A stretch of DNA of 64,000 bases from Halopseudomonas salina (GCF_008641105.1 NZ_VTTI01000002.1:377553-441552); one strand, 5' to 3'. Counted from the first letter of the stretch, positions 25,081 through 33,974 are shown. Notes: generated by a model not told the origin, from the sequence alone. Translations and numbers: made by a program.

Positions 25081-25450
25081 TAGGCTCACCTCTCGGCCGT
25101 GTCAGGCACGGATCATTATTTGAGTATCCGAGGGCCATGGTAGGAACGGACCGACCTGACCCCAATGCTGCTTTGGTGGCCGCAAATTAGTCCGTTGGTA
25201 TTAAACACTTCAGCCACCGCACCGGATTCTCAAGCCAGGCAAAGCCGCTTTTAACAGCTAGAACAGCCAAAAGCATTGATTTGCTCCGTCCAAAGTAGCG
25301 CTCCAATTGAGGGCATCCCAAGCGCCAGCTACCCGGGGTTTTTTCCCGCAAACCCCGGGTCATTTTCCGTATCACCGAAAAAGACGACTGACCAAGATGG
25401 GGACGTGGACCAGCATTGCTGCCCTAATCCAACAACAAGGAAACACTGCC
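25081..25450. promoter_or_regulatory. Divergent exaB/exaA control region
   Basis: This gap of 370 bases holds no gene. An 11-bp perfect inverted repeat (ACCCGGGGTTT at 25331-25341, complement at 25350-25360) has the spacer TTTCCCGC and lies 90-120 bases before the exaA ATG. A CCAAAGTAG at 25290-25298 resembles a half of the dyad found upstream of the pqq and erb genes. The rest shows no further symmetry that I could support. Confidence 0.55.
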
Positions 25451-27322
25451 ATGAAAACAAGAAAGTTAACTGCTCCAAGCCCTCTCGCCCAGGCCATCAA
25501 ATGTCTGACAATGGCTGCCAGTATCAGCCTGGCTGCGCCCTATGCCATCGCCAAACCTGTCACCTGGGACGATATTGCCAACGATCACACCTCAACTCAT
25601 AACGTGCTGCAATATGGCATGGGGACCAACGCCCAGCGTTGGAGCCCGCTGAAACAGGTCAACCGGGACAACGTTTTCAAACTGACGCCGGCTTGGTCTT
25701 TTTCCTTCGGCGACGAAAAACAGCGCGGACAGGAATCCCAGGCAATTATTCATGAAGGCATTATTTACGTAACGGGCTCCTATTCACGTATTTTTGCACT
25801 CGACGCAAAGAGCGGTGCCCGTTTGTGGAGCTACTCGCATCGGTTGCCCGACGACATTCGCCCCTGCTGCGACGTGGTAAATCGCGGCGCGGCAATCTAT
25901 GGGGACAAGGTCTTCTTCGGTACCCTCGACGCTGGGGTAGTGGCTCTGAACAAGGACACGGGCAAAGTGGTCTGGCGTAAAAAATTCGGGGACCATAAGG
26001 CTGGTTACACCATGACTGGCGCCCCAACCATCATCAAGGACCAGAAGTCCGGCAAGGTCATGCTGATTCATGGATCCTCCGGTGATGAGTTCGGCGTAGT
26101 GGGGAAACTCTTTGCGCGCGACCCTGAAACGGGTGAAGAACTGTGGATGCGGCCGTTCGTTGAGGGCCACATGGGCCGTCTTAATGGCGAAGAGAGCACC
26201 CCTACTGGCGACGTAAAGGCGCCGTCCTGGCCTGATGATACAAACTCGCCCACCGGCAAAGTTGAGGCCTGGAGCCAGGGTGGAGGTGCCCCTTGGCAGA
26301 GCGCCAGCTTCGACCCGGACACCAATACCATTATTATCGGGGCTGGCAATCCCGCGCCCTGGAATGGATGGGCGCGCACCTCAAAAGACGGCAAACCGTC
26401 CGATTACGATAGTCTCTACACCTCAGGTCAGGTCGGCGTTGACGCCACCACCGGCGAGGTCAAATGGTTCTATCAGCATACACCCAACGACGCCTGGGAC
26501 TTCTCCGGCAACAACGAGCTGGTGCTGTTTGATTACAAGGACAAGGACGGCAAAACGCTCAAGGCCACCGCACATGCTGATCGTAACGGCTTCTTTTATG
26601 TCGTGGACCGCAATAACGGCAAGTTGGCCAACGCATTTCCCTTTGTGGACAACATCACCTGGGCAAGCCACATCGATCTGAAGACCGGCCGACCGGTAGA
26701 AAATGAAGGGCAACGCCCTGCCCGGCTCAAGCCTGGCCAGGAGCGCAGCGAAGCGGTAGAGGTATCACCCCCTTTCCTCGGCGGCAAGAACTGGAACCCC
26801 ATGGCCTACAGCCAGAATACCGGACTGTTCTACGTGCCAGCGAACCATTGGAAGGAGGACTACTGGACCGAAGAAGTCAGCTACAACAAAGGCTCTGCCT
26901 ACCTCGGCATGGGTTTCCGGATCAAGCGCATGTATGAGGATCACGTCGGCATTCTGCGTGCAATGAACCCCACTACAGGCAAGGTCGAGTGGGAACACAA
27001 AGAACCCTTGCCCCTCTGGGCTGGTGTGCTGGCGACAGCAGGCAATCTGGTCTTTACCGGCACGGGTGACGGCTATTTCAAGGCCTTCGACGCCAAAACT
27101 GGTGAAGAGGTCTGGAAGTTCCAGACCGGCACCGGAATCATCTCACCGCCGGTTACCTGGGAATTGGATGGCGAACAGTACATCGGTGTTACCACCGGCT
27201 ACGGCGGCGCGGTACCACTCTGGGGTGGCGAGATGGCTGAGTTGACCAAGCCCGTTGCGCAGGGCGGCTCGTTCTGGGTATTCAAGTTGCCTGGCTGGGA
27301 TACCAGCAGCGCCAAGCGTTGA
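25451..27322 (+). CDS. exaA: PQQ-dependent ethanol dehydrogenase, calcium type
   Basis: Periplasmic quinoprotein ethanol dehydrogenase, 623 residues with a signal peptide of about 34 (ends AIA). The start ATG 25451 has AAGGAAA 8 bases upstream. The vicinal disulfide CC is at 139-140. The catalytic Asp at 350 lies in NDAWDFSGNNE; removing the signal peptide puts it near mature position 316, as in P. aeruginosa ExaA. The residue two positions later is Ser 352, not Asp, which marks the calcium-dependent group. Propeller repeats run throughout, with WGGEMAEL near the end. It is divergent from exaB and followed by a hairpin and the pentapeptide gene. Electrons should pass to cytochrome c550. Confidence 0.95.
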   Translation: MKTRKLTAPSPLAQAIKCLTMAASISLAAPYAIAKPVTWDDIANDHTSTHNVLQYGMGTNAQRWSPLKQVNRDNVFKLTPAWSFSFGDEKQRGQESQAIIHEGIIYVTGSYSRIFALDAKSGARLWSYSHRLPDDIRPCCDVVNRGAAIYGDKVFFGTLDAGVVALNKDTGKVVWRKKFGDHKAGYTMTGAPTIIKDQKSGKVMLIHGSSGDEFGVVGKLFARDPETGEELWMRPFVEGHMGRLNGEESTPTGDVKAPSWPDDTNSPTGKVEAWSQGGGAPWQSASFDPDTNTIIIGAGNPAPWNGWARTSKDGKPSDYDSLYTSGQVGVDATTGEVKWFYQHTPNDAWDFSGNNELVLFDYKDKDGKTLKATAHADRNGFFYVVDRNNGKLANAFPFVDNITWASHIDLKTGRPVENEGQRPARLKPGQERSEAVEVSPPFLGGKNWNPMAYSQNTGLFYVPANHWKEDYWTEEVSYNKGSAYLGMGFRIKRMYEDHVGILRAMNPTTGKVEWEHKEPLPLWAGVLATAGNLVFTGTGDGYFKAFDAKTGEEVWKFQTGTGIISPPVTWELDGEQYIGVTTGYGGAVPLWGGEMAELTKPVAQGGSFWVFKLPGWDTSSAKR

Positions 27323-27350
27323 ACCTCTAACTCCTTTAACCCTTGAGGCA

Positions 27351-27369
27351 CGCCCGGCAAGACCGGGCG
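27351..27369 (+). terminator. Hairpin between exaA and the pentapeptide gene (partial terminator or attenuator)
   Basis: CGCCCGG at 27351-27357 pairs with CCGGGCG at 27363-27369 around CAAGA. No T-run follows, so it may stabilise the exaA message or give partial termination before the downstream gene. Confidence 0.5.
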
Positions 27370-27389
27370 TTGCCATAGGAGCTGCGACA

Positions 27390-28061
27390 ATGAAATCACT
27401 ATTTGCCACAAGCTTTATCGTTCTAGGGATCATTGCTGCCCAACCTCTTGCCGCGCAAGATGCCGACTTTGCGGAGGAGGATGTGGTTACTGTCAACGGT
27501 TGTGCTTTGATGCCAGGCACACGCTGTCCTGGCGTTGACCTGCGTAATCTTGACCTGCGCCATGTGGACCTGCGCAAGGCCGACCTTGTTGGTGCAGACC
27601 TGCGCGGAGCAGACCTGCGACATGCCCGACTGGATCAGGCGAAGCTGGACAATGCCCGGCTGGACGGGGCCAATCTCAACCGGGCGAGCCTGCAACAAAC
27701 CGCAATGCGTGGTGTAAGCGCCGTGGGTACAAGCTTTGTTGGCGCTCAGGCCTGGAACCTGACAGCCCAGGGAGGGCATTTCAAGGATGCTGACTTTACC
27801 GGAGCCAACCTTGAGTTTGCCCGCTTCAGTGGTGCCAGCATGCACGATGCCACTCTGCGTGCTGTGAACCTGGAGATGGCCTGGTTGCCCAAGGCGGATC
27901 TGAAGGGTGCAGATCTGCGCGATGCCAATCTGCAGGAGTCAAAGATGAATCACGCGAATCTGGAATCTGCCGATATGACCGGTGCCCGACTGCATTACGG
28001 CACCTTTCTCAACATGCACATGAGCAACTGCACTGCCTGCCCTTTTGACTGGGAAAAGTGA
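27390..28061 (+). CDS. Exported pentapeptide-repeat protein of the exa cluster
   Basis: The protein (223 residues) begins with a signal peptide (LFATSFIVLGIIAAQPLAAQ). Two Cys occur in VNGCALMPGTRCPG and two more near the C-terminus in NCTACPFDW. Between them run some 25 pentapeptide units of the A(D/N)LXX type (DLRKADLVGADLRGADLRHA and later copies), expected to fold as a right-handed quadrilateral beta helix. ATG 27390 has AGGAG 9 bases upstream. Homologous genes lie next to exaA/pedE in pseudomonads. The function is unknown. The flanking Cys pairs suggest disulfide capping of the helix in the periplasm. Confidence 0.88.
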   Translation: MKSLFATSFIVLGIIAAQPLAAQDADFAEEDVVTVNGCALMPGTRCPGVDLRNLDLRHVDLRKADLVGADLRGADLRHARLDQAKLDNARLDGANLNRASLQQTAMRGVSAVGTSFVGAQAWNLTAQGGHFKDADFTGANLEFARFSGASMHDATLRAVNLEMAWLPKADLKGADLRDANLQESKMNHANLESADMTGARLHYGTFLNMHMSNCTACPFDWEK

Positions 28062-28076
28062 CATATACTGACGTGC

Positions 28077-28718
28077 TCAGGCCACCTGCACTCGAATTAC
28101 TCCTGTATCGATAGCCAGGTGGACCAGTTCGGTGAGAGAACTGACATTCAGTTTCTGCTTGAGCACGGTCAGATTATTCGAAACCGTTTTGCTGCTGATG
28201 CACAGATGACTGGCGATGCGCCTGGGTGGCGTGCCCTTGGCGAGCATGACAAAAATCTCGAACTCCCGCTGAGTCATGCATTTCAGCCGCGGGTCCAGGG
28301 TGTTGTCGGGACCAGCACAGGCCAGCTGCGTAGCCAGTTCCTGTTCTATATAGCGTTGCCCACCCAGGCAACGCCTCACCGCCTCAAGCAACACATCCGG
28401 TGCTGCGCCTTTGGTGATGTACCCCAGTGCGCCAGCAGCCAATGCCTGGCGCACCAGCGGTAACTCATCATGCATACTGAAAAACAGAATGCGCAGTGAG
28501 GGCCACCGCAGCAGCAGACGCCGGGCAGTTTCGATGCCGCTGATGCCCGGCAATCCGATATCCAGCACCACCAGATCAGGCACCTTTTGTTGCGCGGCGC
28601 TGATGGCCTCTTCTCCACTGGCGGCCTCACGGATGTCAGCCTGGGTGAAAGTCATACCCAGCAGGCTGGTATAGCCTTGACGCACAATCGCGTGGTCATC
28701 GACCAGAAGAATATTCAT
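28077..28718 (-). CDS. eraR: LuxR-family response regulator EraR (PedR2-like)
   Basis: Two-component response regulator, 213 residues. The receiver domain (about 1-118) carries the phospho-acceptor Asp in DLVVLDIGLPGISG and the Lys in YITKGAAP. A LuxR/NarL helix-turn-helix (about 145-205) follows, with FEIFVMLAKGTPPRRIASHL and SSKTVSNNLTVLKQKL. Its ATG overlaps the stop of the kinase gene (ATGA). In P. aeruginosa EraSR controls exaAB. The P. putida counterpart PedS2/PedR2 mediates the switch between calcium and lanthanide dehydrogenases. That role is inferred here from position and from both enzyme types being present. Confidence 0.88.
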   Translation of the reverse strand: MNILLVDDHAIVRQGYTSLLGMTFTQADIREAASGEEAISAAQQKVPDLVVLDIGLPGISGIETARRLLLRWPSLRILFFSMHDELPLVRQALAAGALGYITKGAAPDVLLEAVRRCLGGQRYIEQELATQLACAGPDNTLDPRLKCMTQREFEIFVMLAKGTPPRRIASHLCISSKTVSNNLTVLKQKLNVSSLTELVHLAIDTGVIRVQVA

Positions 28719-30004
28719 GCGGCGAGCCCCTTCAGTGGAATAGTGAGCGACACCAATACACCCACGCCTGGGCTTGAGGTGACTTGCAATGCGCTTTGCA
28801 GACAGCGAGCGCGTTCGCGCATTGATCGCATGCCCACTCCGCAGGATTCGTTTTGGTCTTTCAGACCGTCGCCGTTATCCCGCACACTGACTTGCAGCAC
28901 GTTGCCCTGAAGTACCAGCCGCACCCATACCGAGCTGGCTTTGGCATGCCGAGCGACATTGGTCAAAGCTTCCTGCAATAGACGATATAAATGCGTGCGC
29001 TGCTCTGTTGCCATATCAGGCAAAGGGTTATCCAGCTCCAGCACACACTGGATGCCCTGTTGTTGCTGCCACTGCCCTGTCAACTGACGTAGAGCCTGTT
29101 CCAGCCCTAACCGGTCCAGCACGACTGGATGCAGATCCTTGACCAACGCCCTGAAGCCACGCTGTAAACCATTGCATGCCTCTAAAAGATGTTGCGCGTG
29201 CTGCCGAATCAGATCGGGCTGACCAGATGATTCGCCAAGCATATAGGCCTGGGCCCGGATGCCGGTCAGGTATTGCCCCAGATCATCGTGCAGGGCGTGA
29301 GCCAGGTGCATCCGCTCCTTCTCCTGCAGGGTCATCAATGCACGGGTCAGTTGCTGGTTGCTTGCTTCTGCCCGCTCCAGGGCCGTGGCCATGAGATTGA
29401 AGCGGTTGGCCAATTGATTCAACTCAGTCTGGCTGCTAGGTGACAGGCGTGCCTGCAATTCACCAACCCCGATAAGCTCCAAAGCTTCAAGCAGATGCCG
29501 GTATGCTCTTAGCCCACGACGCAACGAGAGATGGATGACTACCAATGACAATACAAGAGCAACAGCAAAAACGCCGAGCAGCAGGAGCAACGACTCCCAC
29601 ACCTCCTCAAGCTCGTCGACTGGATCAGGACTGACCAGCCATCGCTGGCCATCGGCAAAGTCCAGAGATACAGGTGCAAATGACTTATCTATCACCGGCT
29701 GCATCCAGCGCAGCAACCACCCTGGCACTGCACCAGAAGTTTGTTGAGCAATATCATGGCCGACACTGCCAGTCTTCGCGATGCGCACATGGCGGAGATC
29801 ATCGAGAACCTCAACCGCGGGAGAGACCCGCCGCTGAGCCATGTTTTCGAGCAAGCTCAGTGCCATTGCCCGGCCGCTCTGCAGCTCACGCACGACATCC
29901 TTTTCAGCCTGCCTGAGCAACACACCCATGGTGACCAATAACACTATGCTGAAGGCCACACAAACCCAGGCCGTCAGGCGAGTTGCAGTCGAAATAGAGC
30001 GCAT
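28715..30004 (-). CDS. eraS: Membrane sensor histidine kinase EraS (PedS2-like)
   Basis: Sensor kinase of 429 residues. A first transmembrane helix (about 10-30), a periplasmic sensor region (about 35-130) and a second helix (LLLLLGVFAVALVLSLVVI) are followed by HAMP (about 160-215). The HisKA_3 dimerisation domain has its His in LAHALHDDLGQYLTG, and the HATPase has DNGDGL. It is cotranscribed with eraR and divergent from the ABC-protein operon. The ligand is not visible in sequence. In P. putida PedS2 the periplasmic domain is implicated in lanthanide sensing. By analogy this domain could sense metal or alcohol (inference). Confidence 0.88.
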   Translation of the reverse strand: MRSISTATRLTAWVCVAFSIVLLVTMGVLLRQAEKDVVRELQSGRAMALSLLENMAQRRVSPAVEVLDDLRHVRIAKTGSVGHDIAQQTSGAVPGWLLRWMQPVIDKSFAPVSLDFADGQRWLVSPDPVDELEEVWESLLLLLGVFAVALVLSLVVIHLSLRRGLRAYRHLLEALELIGVGELQARLSPSSQTELNQLANRFNLMATALERAEASNQQLTRALMTLQEKERMHLAHALHDDLGQYLTGIRAQAYMLGESSGQPDLIRQHAQHLLEACNGLQRGFRALVKDLHPVVLDRLGLEQALRQLTGQWQQQQGIQCVLELDNPLPDMATEQRTHLYRLLQEALTNVARHAKASSVWVRLVLQGNVLQVSVRDNGDGLKDQNESCGVGMRSMRERARCLQSALQVTSSPGVGVLVSLTIPLKGLAA

Positions 30005-30070
30005 TGGCTAATTCCTGGACGAATCTAATACAGTCCGCCCTATCGTACGGTTTGAACAAAACCTCGGAAT

Positions 30071-30106
30071 AGTACCTTGGTACTGGCCGATTGGTACTTT
30101 CTTCGG
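30071..30106 (+). promoter_or_regulatory. Erb-type dyad upstream of the ABC/beta-propeller operon
   Basis: AGTACCTTGGTACT at 30071-30084 has perfectly inverted 6-base arms around TT. A weaker copy with GGTACTTT starts at 30093, giving centres 22 bases apart (two helical turns). The site is 77 bases before the next ATG. The same dyad recurs before erbR, FIST/ercS', pqqF, pqqA and exaC. Confidence 0.6.
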
Positions 30107-30160
30107 ATTTACCAGGCACCTGCCAGCTTCCATGCTGGACTCAAGATAAAAGGAGTCCAC

Positions 30161-31342
30161 ATGCGCTCAACGGTTTTGTATTCCCTGTTCTGTTTTATGA
30201 CAGTCATCAGCGCCAGTGCAGTGGCCACGAGCAGTCAGGTCCAGACGCTGACGGTCAATATGGCTTATGTCAGCTGGACTCCAGACCCAGGCCCGATCAT
30301 GTCTAACGTCATTCCTGAACCGCCCGATGCGGGCCTGCAGGGTGCGCAGTTGGCATTGGCAGACAACAACAGTACTGGGCGCTTTCTGAAACATGACTAT
30401 CAGTTGCTGGTCGCCGCTGAAGCGGAGTTGCAGGCTACTCTGGATGCCGCAAGAGCGCTGCATGCTCAGGGCGTAAGGCTGTTCGTCATCAATTTGCCCA
30501 GCCAGGCGCTGTCCGAGCTGGCAAACGAGTTTTCCGCTGATAGCTTGCTGATCAACGCCGGCAGTCACGATGACAAGCTGCGCACTGAGCAGTGCCTGCC
30601 GAACGTACTGCATACACTCCCCAGCCGCGCCATGCTGACCGACGCGCTGGCGCAGTTTCTGACCGTACGCAAACTCACGCGCTGGCTGCTGATCAGTGGC
30701 CCCACGGATGACGACCTGGCCTATGCCGCCGCTTTGAAACGCTCCGCCAAACGGTTCGGCCATAAAGTCGTGGCTGAAAAAGTCTGGAGTTTTGATACCG
30801 ATCTGCGCCGCACCGCACAGGCGGAGGTCCCCCTGTTTACCCAGACCTCCGAGTATGACGTTGTGGTAGTGGCTGACGAGCGCGGTGATTTTGGTGAATA
30901 CATCCCTTACAACACCTGGTATCCAAGACCAGTAGCTGGCACACAGGGCCTCACCCCACTGGGCTGGCATAAAGTGGTCGAAACCTTCGGCGCTGCCCAG
31001 TTGCAAAAACGTTTTGAACTCCAGGCTGGCCGCTGGATGAATAGCCTGGACTTCGCCGCCTGGCTGGGTATTCGTACCTTTGGTGCAGCTGTCACCACAC
31101 TCAATAGCACCGATCCAGCGGCGATCAAAGCGCTGAGTCTGTCCGACGATCTTCCGCTGGACGGATTCAAAGGCAGAAAGCTGAGTTATCGCGACTGGAG
31201 CGGACAACTTCGTCAGCCCATCCCCTTGGTGCAACCCCGCGCACTGGTAAGCAACTCACCACAGGAAGGCTTTCTGCATCCCGAGACCGATCTTGACACT
31301 CTGGGGTTTGACCAACCCGAGAGCAAATGCCGGCTGCTGTGA
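30161..31342 (+). CDS. ABC transporter substrate-binding protein of the PQQ alcohol dehydrogenase system
   Basis: A 393-residue exported protein of the branched-chain amino acid-binding fold. It belongs to the group annotated as PQQ-dependent alcohol dehydrogenase-associated binding proteins. The signal peptide is MRSTVLYSLFCFM up to about residue 24. A Rossmann-like first lobe carries LVAAEAELQATLDAARALHA and a second lobe WLLISGPTDDDLAYAAALK. ATG 30161 has AGGAG 6 bases upstream. It is first in a run of four genes with a beta-propeller protein, an ATPase and an ABC-2 permease. The ligand is unknown. A PQQ- or alcohol-related role is inferred from the family context. Confidence 0.85.
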   Translation: MRSTVLYSLFCFMTVISASAVATSSQVQTLTVNMAYVSWTPDPGPIMSNVIPEPPDAGLQGAQLALADNNSTGRFLKHDYQLLVAAEAELQATLDAARALHAQGVRLFVINLPSQALSELANEFSADSLLINAGSHDDKLRTEQCLPNVLHTLPSRAMLTDALAQFLTVRKLTRWLLISGPTDDDLAYAAALKRSAKRFGHKVVAEKVWSFDTDLRRTAQAEVPLFTQTSEYDVVVVADERGDFGEYIPYNTWYPRPVAGTQGLTPLGWHKVVETFGAAQLQKRFELQAGRWMNSLDFAAWLGIRTFGAAVTTLNSTDPAAIKALSLSDDLPLDGFKGRKLSYRDWSGQLRQPIPLVQPRALVSNSPQEGFLHPETDLDTLGFDQPESKCRLL

Positions 31343-31390
31343 ATCTGGCCCGGTCACCCAAAATCCCAAAAACAAGAACCTGGAGTACCC

Positions 31391-32416
31391 ATGTACAAGA
31401 AAAGCCGTCACACCTCTGCTGTACTCGCGCATAGTCTGCCGATCAGGAAGTTCAGTCTGTCACTGCTTGCAGGCGCTTTGTTGACCAGCACGTTCAGTCT
31501 GACTGCCCTGGCCGAGACGGCTTACGTTACAAACGAGAAAGACAATACCGTTTCTGTTATCGACCTGGACAGCATGCAGGTAGTGGAAACCATCGATGTG
31601 GGACTGCGTCCGCGCGGGGTCTTGCTCTCGAGCGATAACAAACTGCTGTATATCTGCGCCAGCGATTCGGATCGGGTACAGATCATCGACCTGGCCACCC
31701 GCAAGATAATCAAGGAACTGCCTTCAGGCGCTGACCCCGAACAATTCGCTCTGCATCATAACGATCGCTGGCTGTATATCTCCAATGAAGATGATGCACT
31801 GGTGACGGTAGTTGACGTTGAAACCAGCGAAGTGCTTGCACAGATCGATGTAGGTGTCGAGCCCGAGGGCATGGGCGTCAGTCCTGATGGCAAGTGGGCC
31901 GTCAATACCAGTGAAACCAGCAACATGCTGCACTGGATCGATACCAGCACCAATACACTGGTAGCCAATACTCTGGTAGATCAGCGCCCTCGACATGTGG
32001 AGTTTACCAAGGACAGTAGCTTGCTTTGGGCGTCGGCCGAGATCGGCGGTACGGTCAAGATAGTCGACGTAGCCAGCAAGGAGGTCACCCATACCATTGA
32101 GTTCGCGATCAAGGGAATTCATCCGGATCGCGTCCAGCCGGTCGGGGTCAAGCTGAGTGACGATGGCCGATACGCCTTTGTTGCTCTGGGCCCTGCCAAT
32201 CATGTGGCTGTAGTGGACGCCAAGACCTATGAGGTGCTTGAGTACATTCTGGTAGGCCGCCGCGTCTGGCACATGTCGTTCAATACCGACCAAAGCAAAC
32301 TCTTGACCACCAACGGTGTAAGCGGAGATGTCTCGGTCATCGATGTGGATTCGTTGAAGGCAGTCAATACCATCAAGGTCGGCCGCTATCCATGGGGCGT
32401 GGTGGTCACTCCTTGA
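31391..32416 (+). CDS. Exported YVTN beta-propeller protein, PQQ-catabolism associated
   Basis: A 341-residue protein with an unusually long N-terminal region before a signal sequence (about 20-45, ending ALA). Seven YVTN-like repeats follow, such as TAYVTNEKDNTVSVIDLDS, LLYICASDSDRVQIIDLAT and WLYISNEDDALVTVVDVET. Proteins of this type accompany PQQ-dependent ABC operons in proteobacteria. It is periplasmic by prediction. The stop TGA overlaps the TTG start of the ATPase gene, so the two are translationally coupled. The function is unknown; the family name comes from genome context, not biochemistry. Confidence 0.87.
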   Translation: MYKKSRHTSAVLAHSLPIRKFSLSLLAGALLTSTFSLTALAETAYVTNEKDNTVSVIDLDSMQVVETIDVGLRPRGVLLSSDNKLLYICASDSDRVQIIDLATRKIIKELPSGADPEQFALHHNDRWLYISNEDDALVTVVDVETSEVLAQIDVGVEPEGMGVSPDGKWAVNTSETSNMLHWIDTSTNTLVANTLVDQRPRHVEFTKDSSLLWASAEIGGTVKIVDVASKEVTHTIEFAIKGIHPDRVQPVGVKLSDDGRYAFVALGPANHVAVVDAKTYEVLEYILVGRRVWHMSFNTDQSKLLTTNGVSGDVSVIDVDSLKAVNTIKVGRYPWGVVVTP

Positions 32417-33150
32417 ACGCCTTGCAAGTTGATCAGGTCAGCTTCAGTTTTGGCGACAAGGTCGCACTGGACCAGGTCAGCTTCGGCATCGAGACGGGCC
32501 GGCTGAATGCCCTGCTGGGCCCCAACGGCGCAGGTAAAAGTACCCTGATAGCCTTGTTCAGCCGGTTATACCGGCTGCAACAGGGCGATATCCGGGTTGG
32601 CGGGGTGTCACTTCGGCGGCAGCCCCGCCAGGCACTGCGGCAGCTCGGGGTGGTGTTCCAGCAGAGCACGCTGGATCTGGATCTCAGCGTACATCAGAAC
32701 CTCGCTTACCATGCCGCCCTGCATGGCCTGAGTGCCCGTGCGGCAGCACCGCTCATAGAGCAGGAGCTAATGCGTCAATCATTGTTGGCGCACCAGCACC
32801 AGCGCGTACGCGAGCTTAATGGGGGGCACCGCAGGCGAGTGGAGATTGCCCGAGCACTGTTGCATCAGCCGAGCATTCTGCTTCTTGATGAGGCCAGTGC
32901 CGGCCTGGATCCTGCGAGCCGTCTGGCACTGAATCAGCATATTCGTACTCTATGCGCCGAGCAGCGGATTACCGTTGTCTGGACGACCCACCTTATGGAC
33001 GAAATTGCGTTGAATGACCCTGTTGTAGTCCTGCATGGCGGGCGGGTCCTGGCGGCGAGCAGCGCTGAAGGCATTATTGCCAAGACCGGCCACACCAACC
33101 TGAATGACGCTTTCCGGTACATGACCCAGACCGCCGGGGCATCAGCATGA
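32413..33150 (+). CDS. ABC transporter ATP-binding protein, PQQ alcohol dehydrogenase system
   Basis: Nucleotide-binding subunit of 245 residues. The TTG at 32413 overlaps the preceding stop (TTGA) and gives NALQVDQVSFSF at the N-terminus. Walker A is GPNGAGKST (about 37-45), the Q-loop is in VVFQQSTL, and Walker B is SILLLDEAS. The ABC signature is LNGGHRRR, which departs from the usual LSGGQ, with Asn for Ser and His for Gln. A switch His lies in WTTHLMDE. It overlaps the permease gene by 4 bases (ATGA). The ATPase class resembles exporters of the CcmA/NatA type. Confidence 0.9.
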   Translation: MNALQVDQVSFSFGDKVALDQVSFGIETGRLNALLGPNGAGKSTLIALFSRLYRLQQGDIRVGGVSLRRQPRQALRQLGVVFQQSTLDLDLSVHQNLAYHAALHGLSARAAAPLIEQELMRQSLLAHQHQRVRELNGGHRRRVEIARALLHQPSILLLDEASAGLDPASRLALNQHIRTLCAEQRITVVWTTHLMDEIALNDPVVVLHGGRVLAASSAEGIIAKTGHTNLNDAFRYMTQTAGASA

Positions 33151-33953
33151 GCCCGGCAGCTTATCTGGCTTGCCTTAACGGCGTACTCAAGCGTGAGTGG
33201 TTGCGCTTCTATCAGCAACGGTCGCGTTTTCTCAGCGCCCTGGTACGCCCACTGCTCTGGTTACTGGTCTTTGCCGCCGGTTTTCGCGCAGCGCTGGGTG
33301 TCTCGATCATGGCGCCTTACGCCACCTACATCACTTACGAAACCTACATACTGCCTGGGCTATGTTGCATGATCGTTCTGTTCAATGGCATGCAGGCCTC
33401 GCTCTCAATGGTTTACGACCGTGAGATAGGCAGCATGCGGGTGCTCCTGATGAGCCCCCTGCCCAGACCTTTTCTGCTGATCAGCAAACTGGCTGCCAGT
33501 GCATTGATCTCTCTGATTCAGGTTTATGCGTTTCTTGCGATTGCCTGGATGTTTGATATTCAGCCACCGCTCTGGGGTTTGCTGGCGGCTGCCCCGGCAC
33601 TCCTGCTAGCGGCGCTGCTGCTAAGTGCCCTGGGCTTGTTGCTGTCCAATGGCATACGTCAGCTGGAGAACTTTGCTGGCGTGATGAACTTTGTCATTTT
33701 CCCGATGTTTTTTCTCTCATCGGCACTCTACCCGCTGTGGAAAATGCGCGAGTCCAGTGAATGGCTCTATTGGTTATGCAGCCTCAACCCCTTCACTCAC
33801 GCGGTCGAGCTGGTGCGCTTTGCCTTGTACCTGCAGCTCAATGGTCAGGCGCTGGTCGTATGTCTGGTCCTACTGATGGTGATTACCAGCGCCGCAATCA
33901 TGACTTTCAACCCGCAACATGCCGCGGTGCGGCGTCGACCTCAGGGTGACTAG
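33147..33953 (+). CDS. ABC-2 type permease, PQQ alcohol dehydrogenase system
   Basis: Integral membrane subunit of 268 residues with about six transmembrane helices. These include LLWLLVFAAGFRAALGV and ALISLIQVYAFLAIAWMF, and a conserved FPMFFLSSALYPLWKM before the last helices, as in ABC-2 exporters. It follows the ATPase with a 4-base overlap and ends the operon. ABC-2 permeases normally export. This sits oddly with the substrate-binding protein in the same operon, which belongs to an importer-type fold. Substrate unknown. Confidence 0.88.
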   Translation: MSPAAYLACLNGVLKREWLRFYQQRSRFLSALVRPLLWLLVFAAGFRAALGVSIMAPYATYITYETYILPGLCCMIVLFNGMQASLSMVYDREIGSMRVLLMSPLPRPFLLISKLAASALISLIQVYAFLAIAWMFDIQPPLWGLLAAAPALLLAALLLSALGLLLSNGIRQLENFAGVMNFVIFPMFFLSSALYPLWKMRESSEWLYWLCSLNPFTHAVELVRFALYLQLNGQALVVCLVLLMVITSAAIMTFNPQHAAVRRRPQGD

Positions 33954-33974
33954 CGCAGGATGACAACGAAATTT

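Noticed and set aside
30167..31234. Minus-strand frame of 355 codons opposite the ABC binding protein
   Set aside because: Antisense shadow of a gene with a signal peptide, ribosome site and family match.
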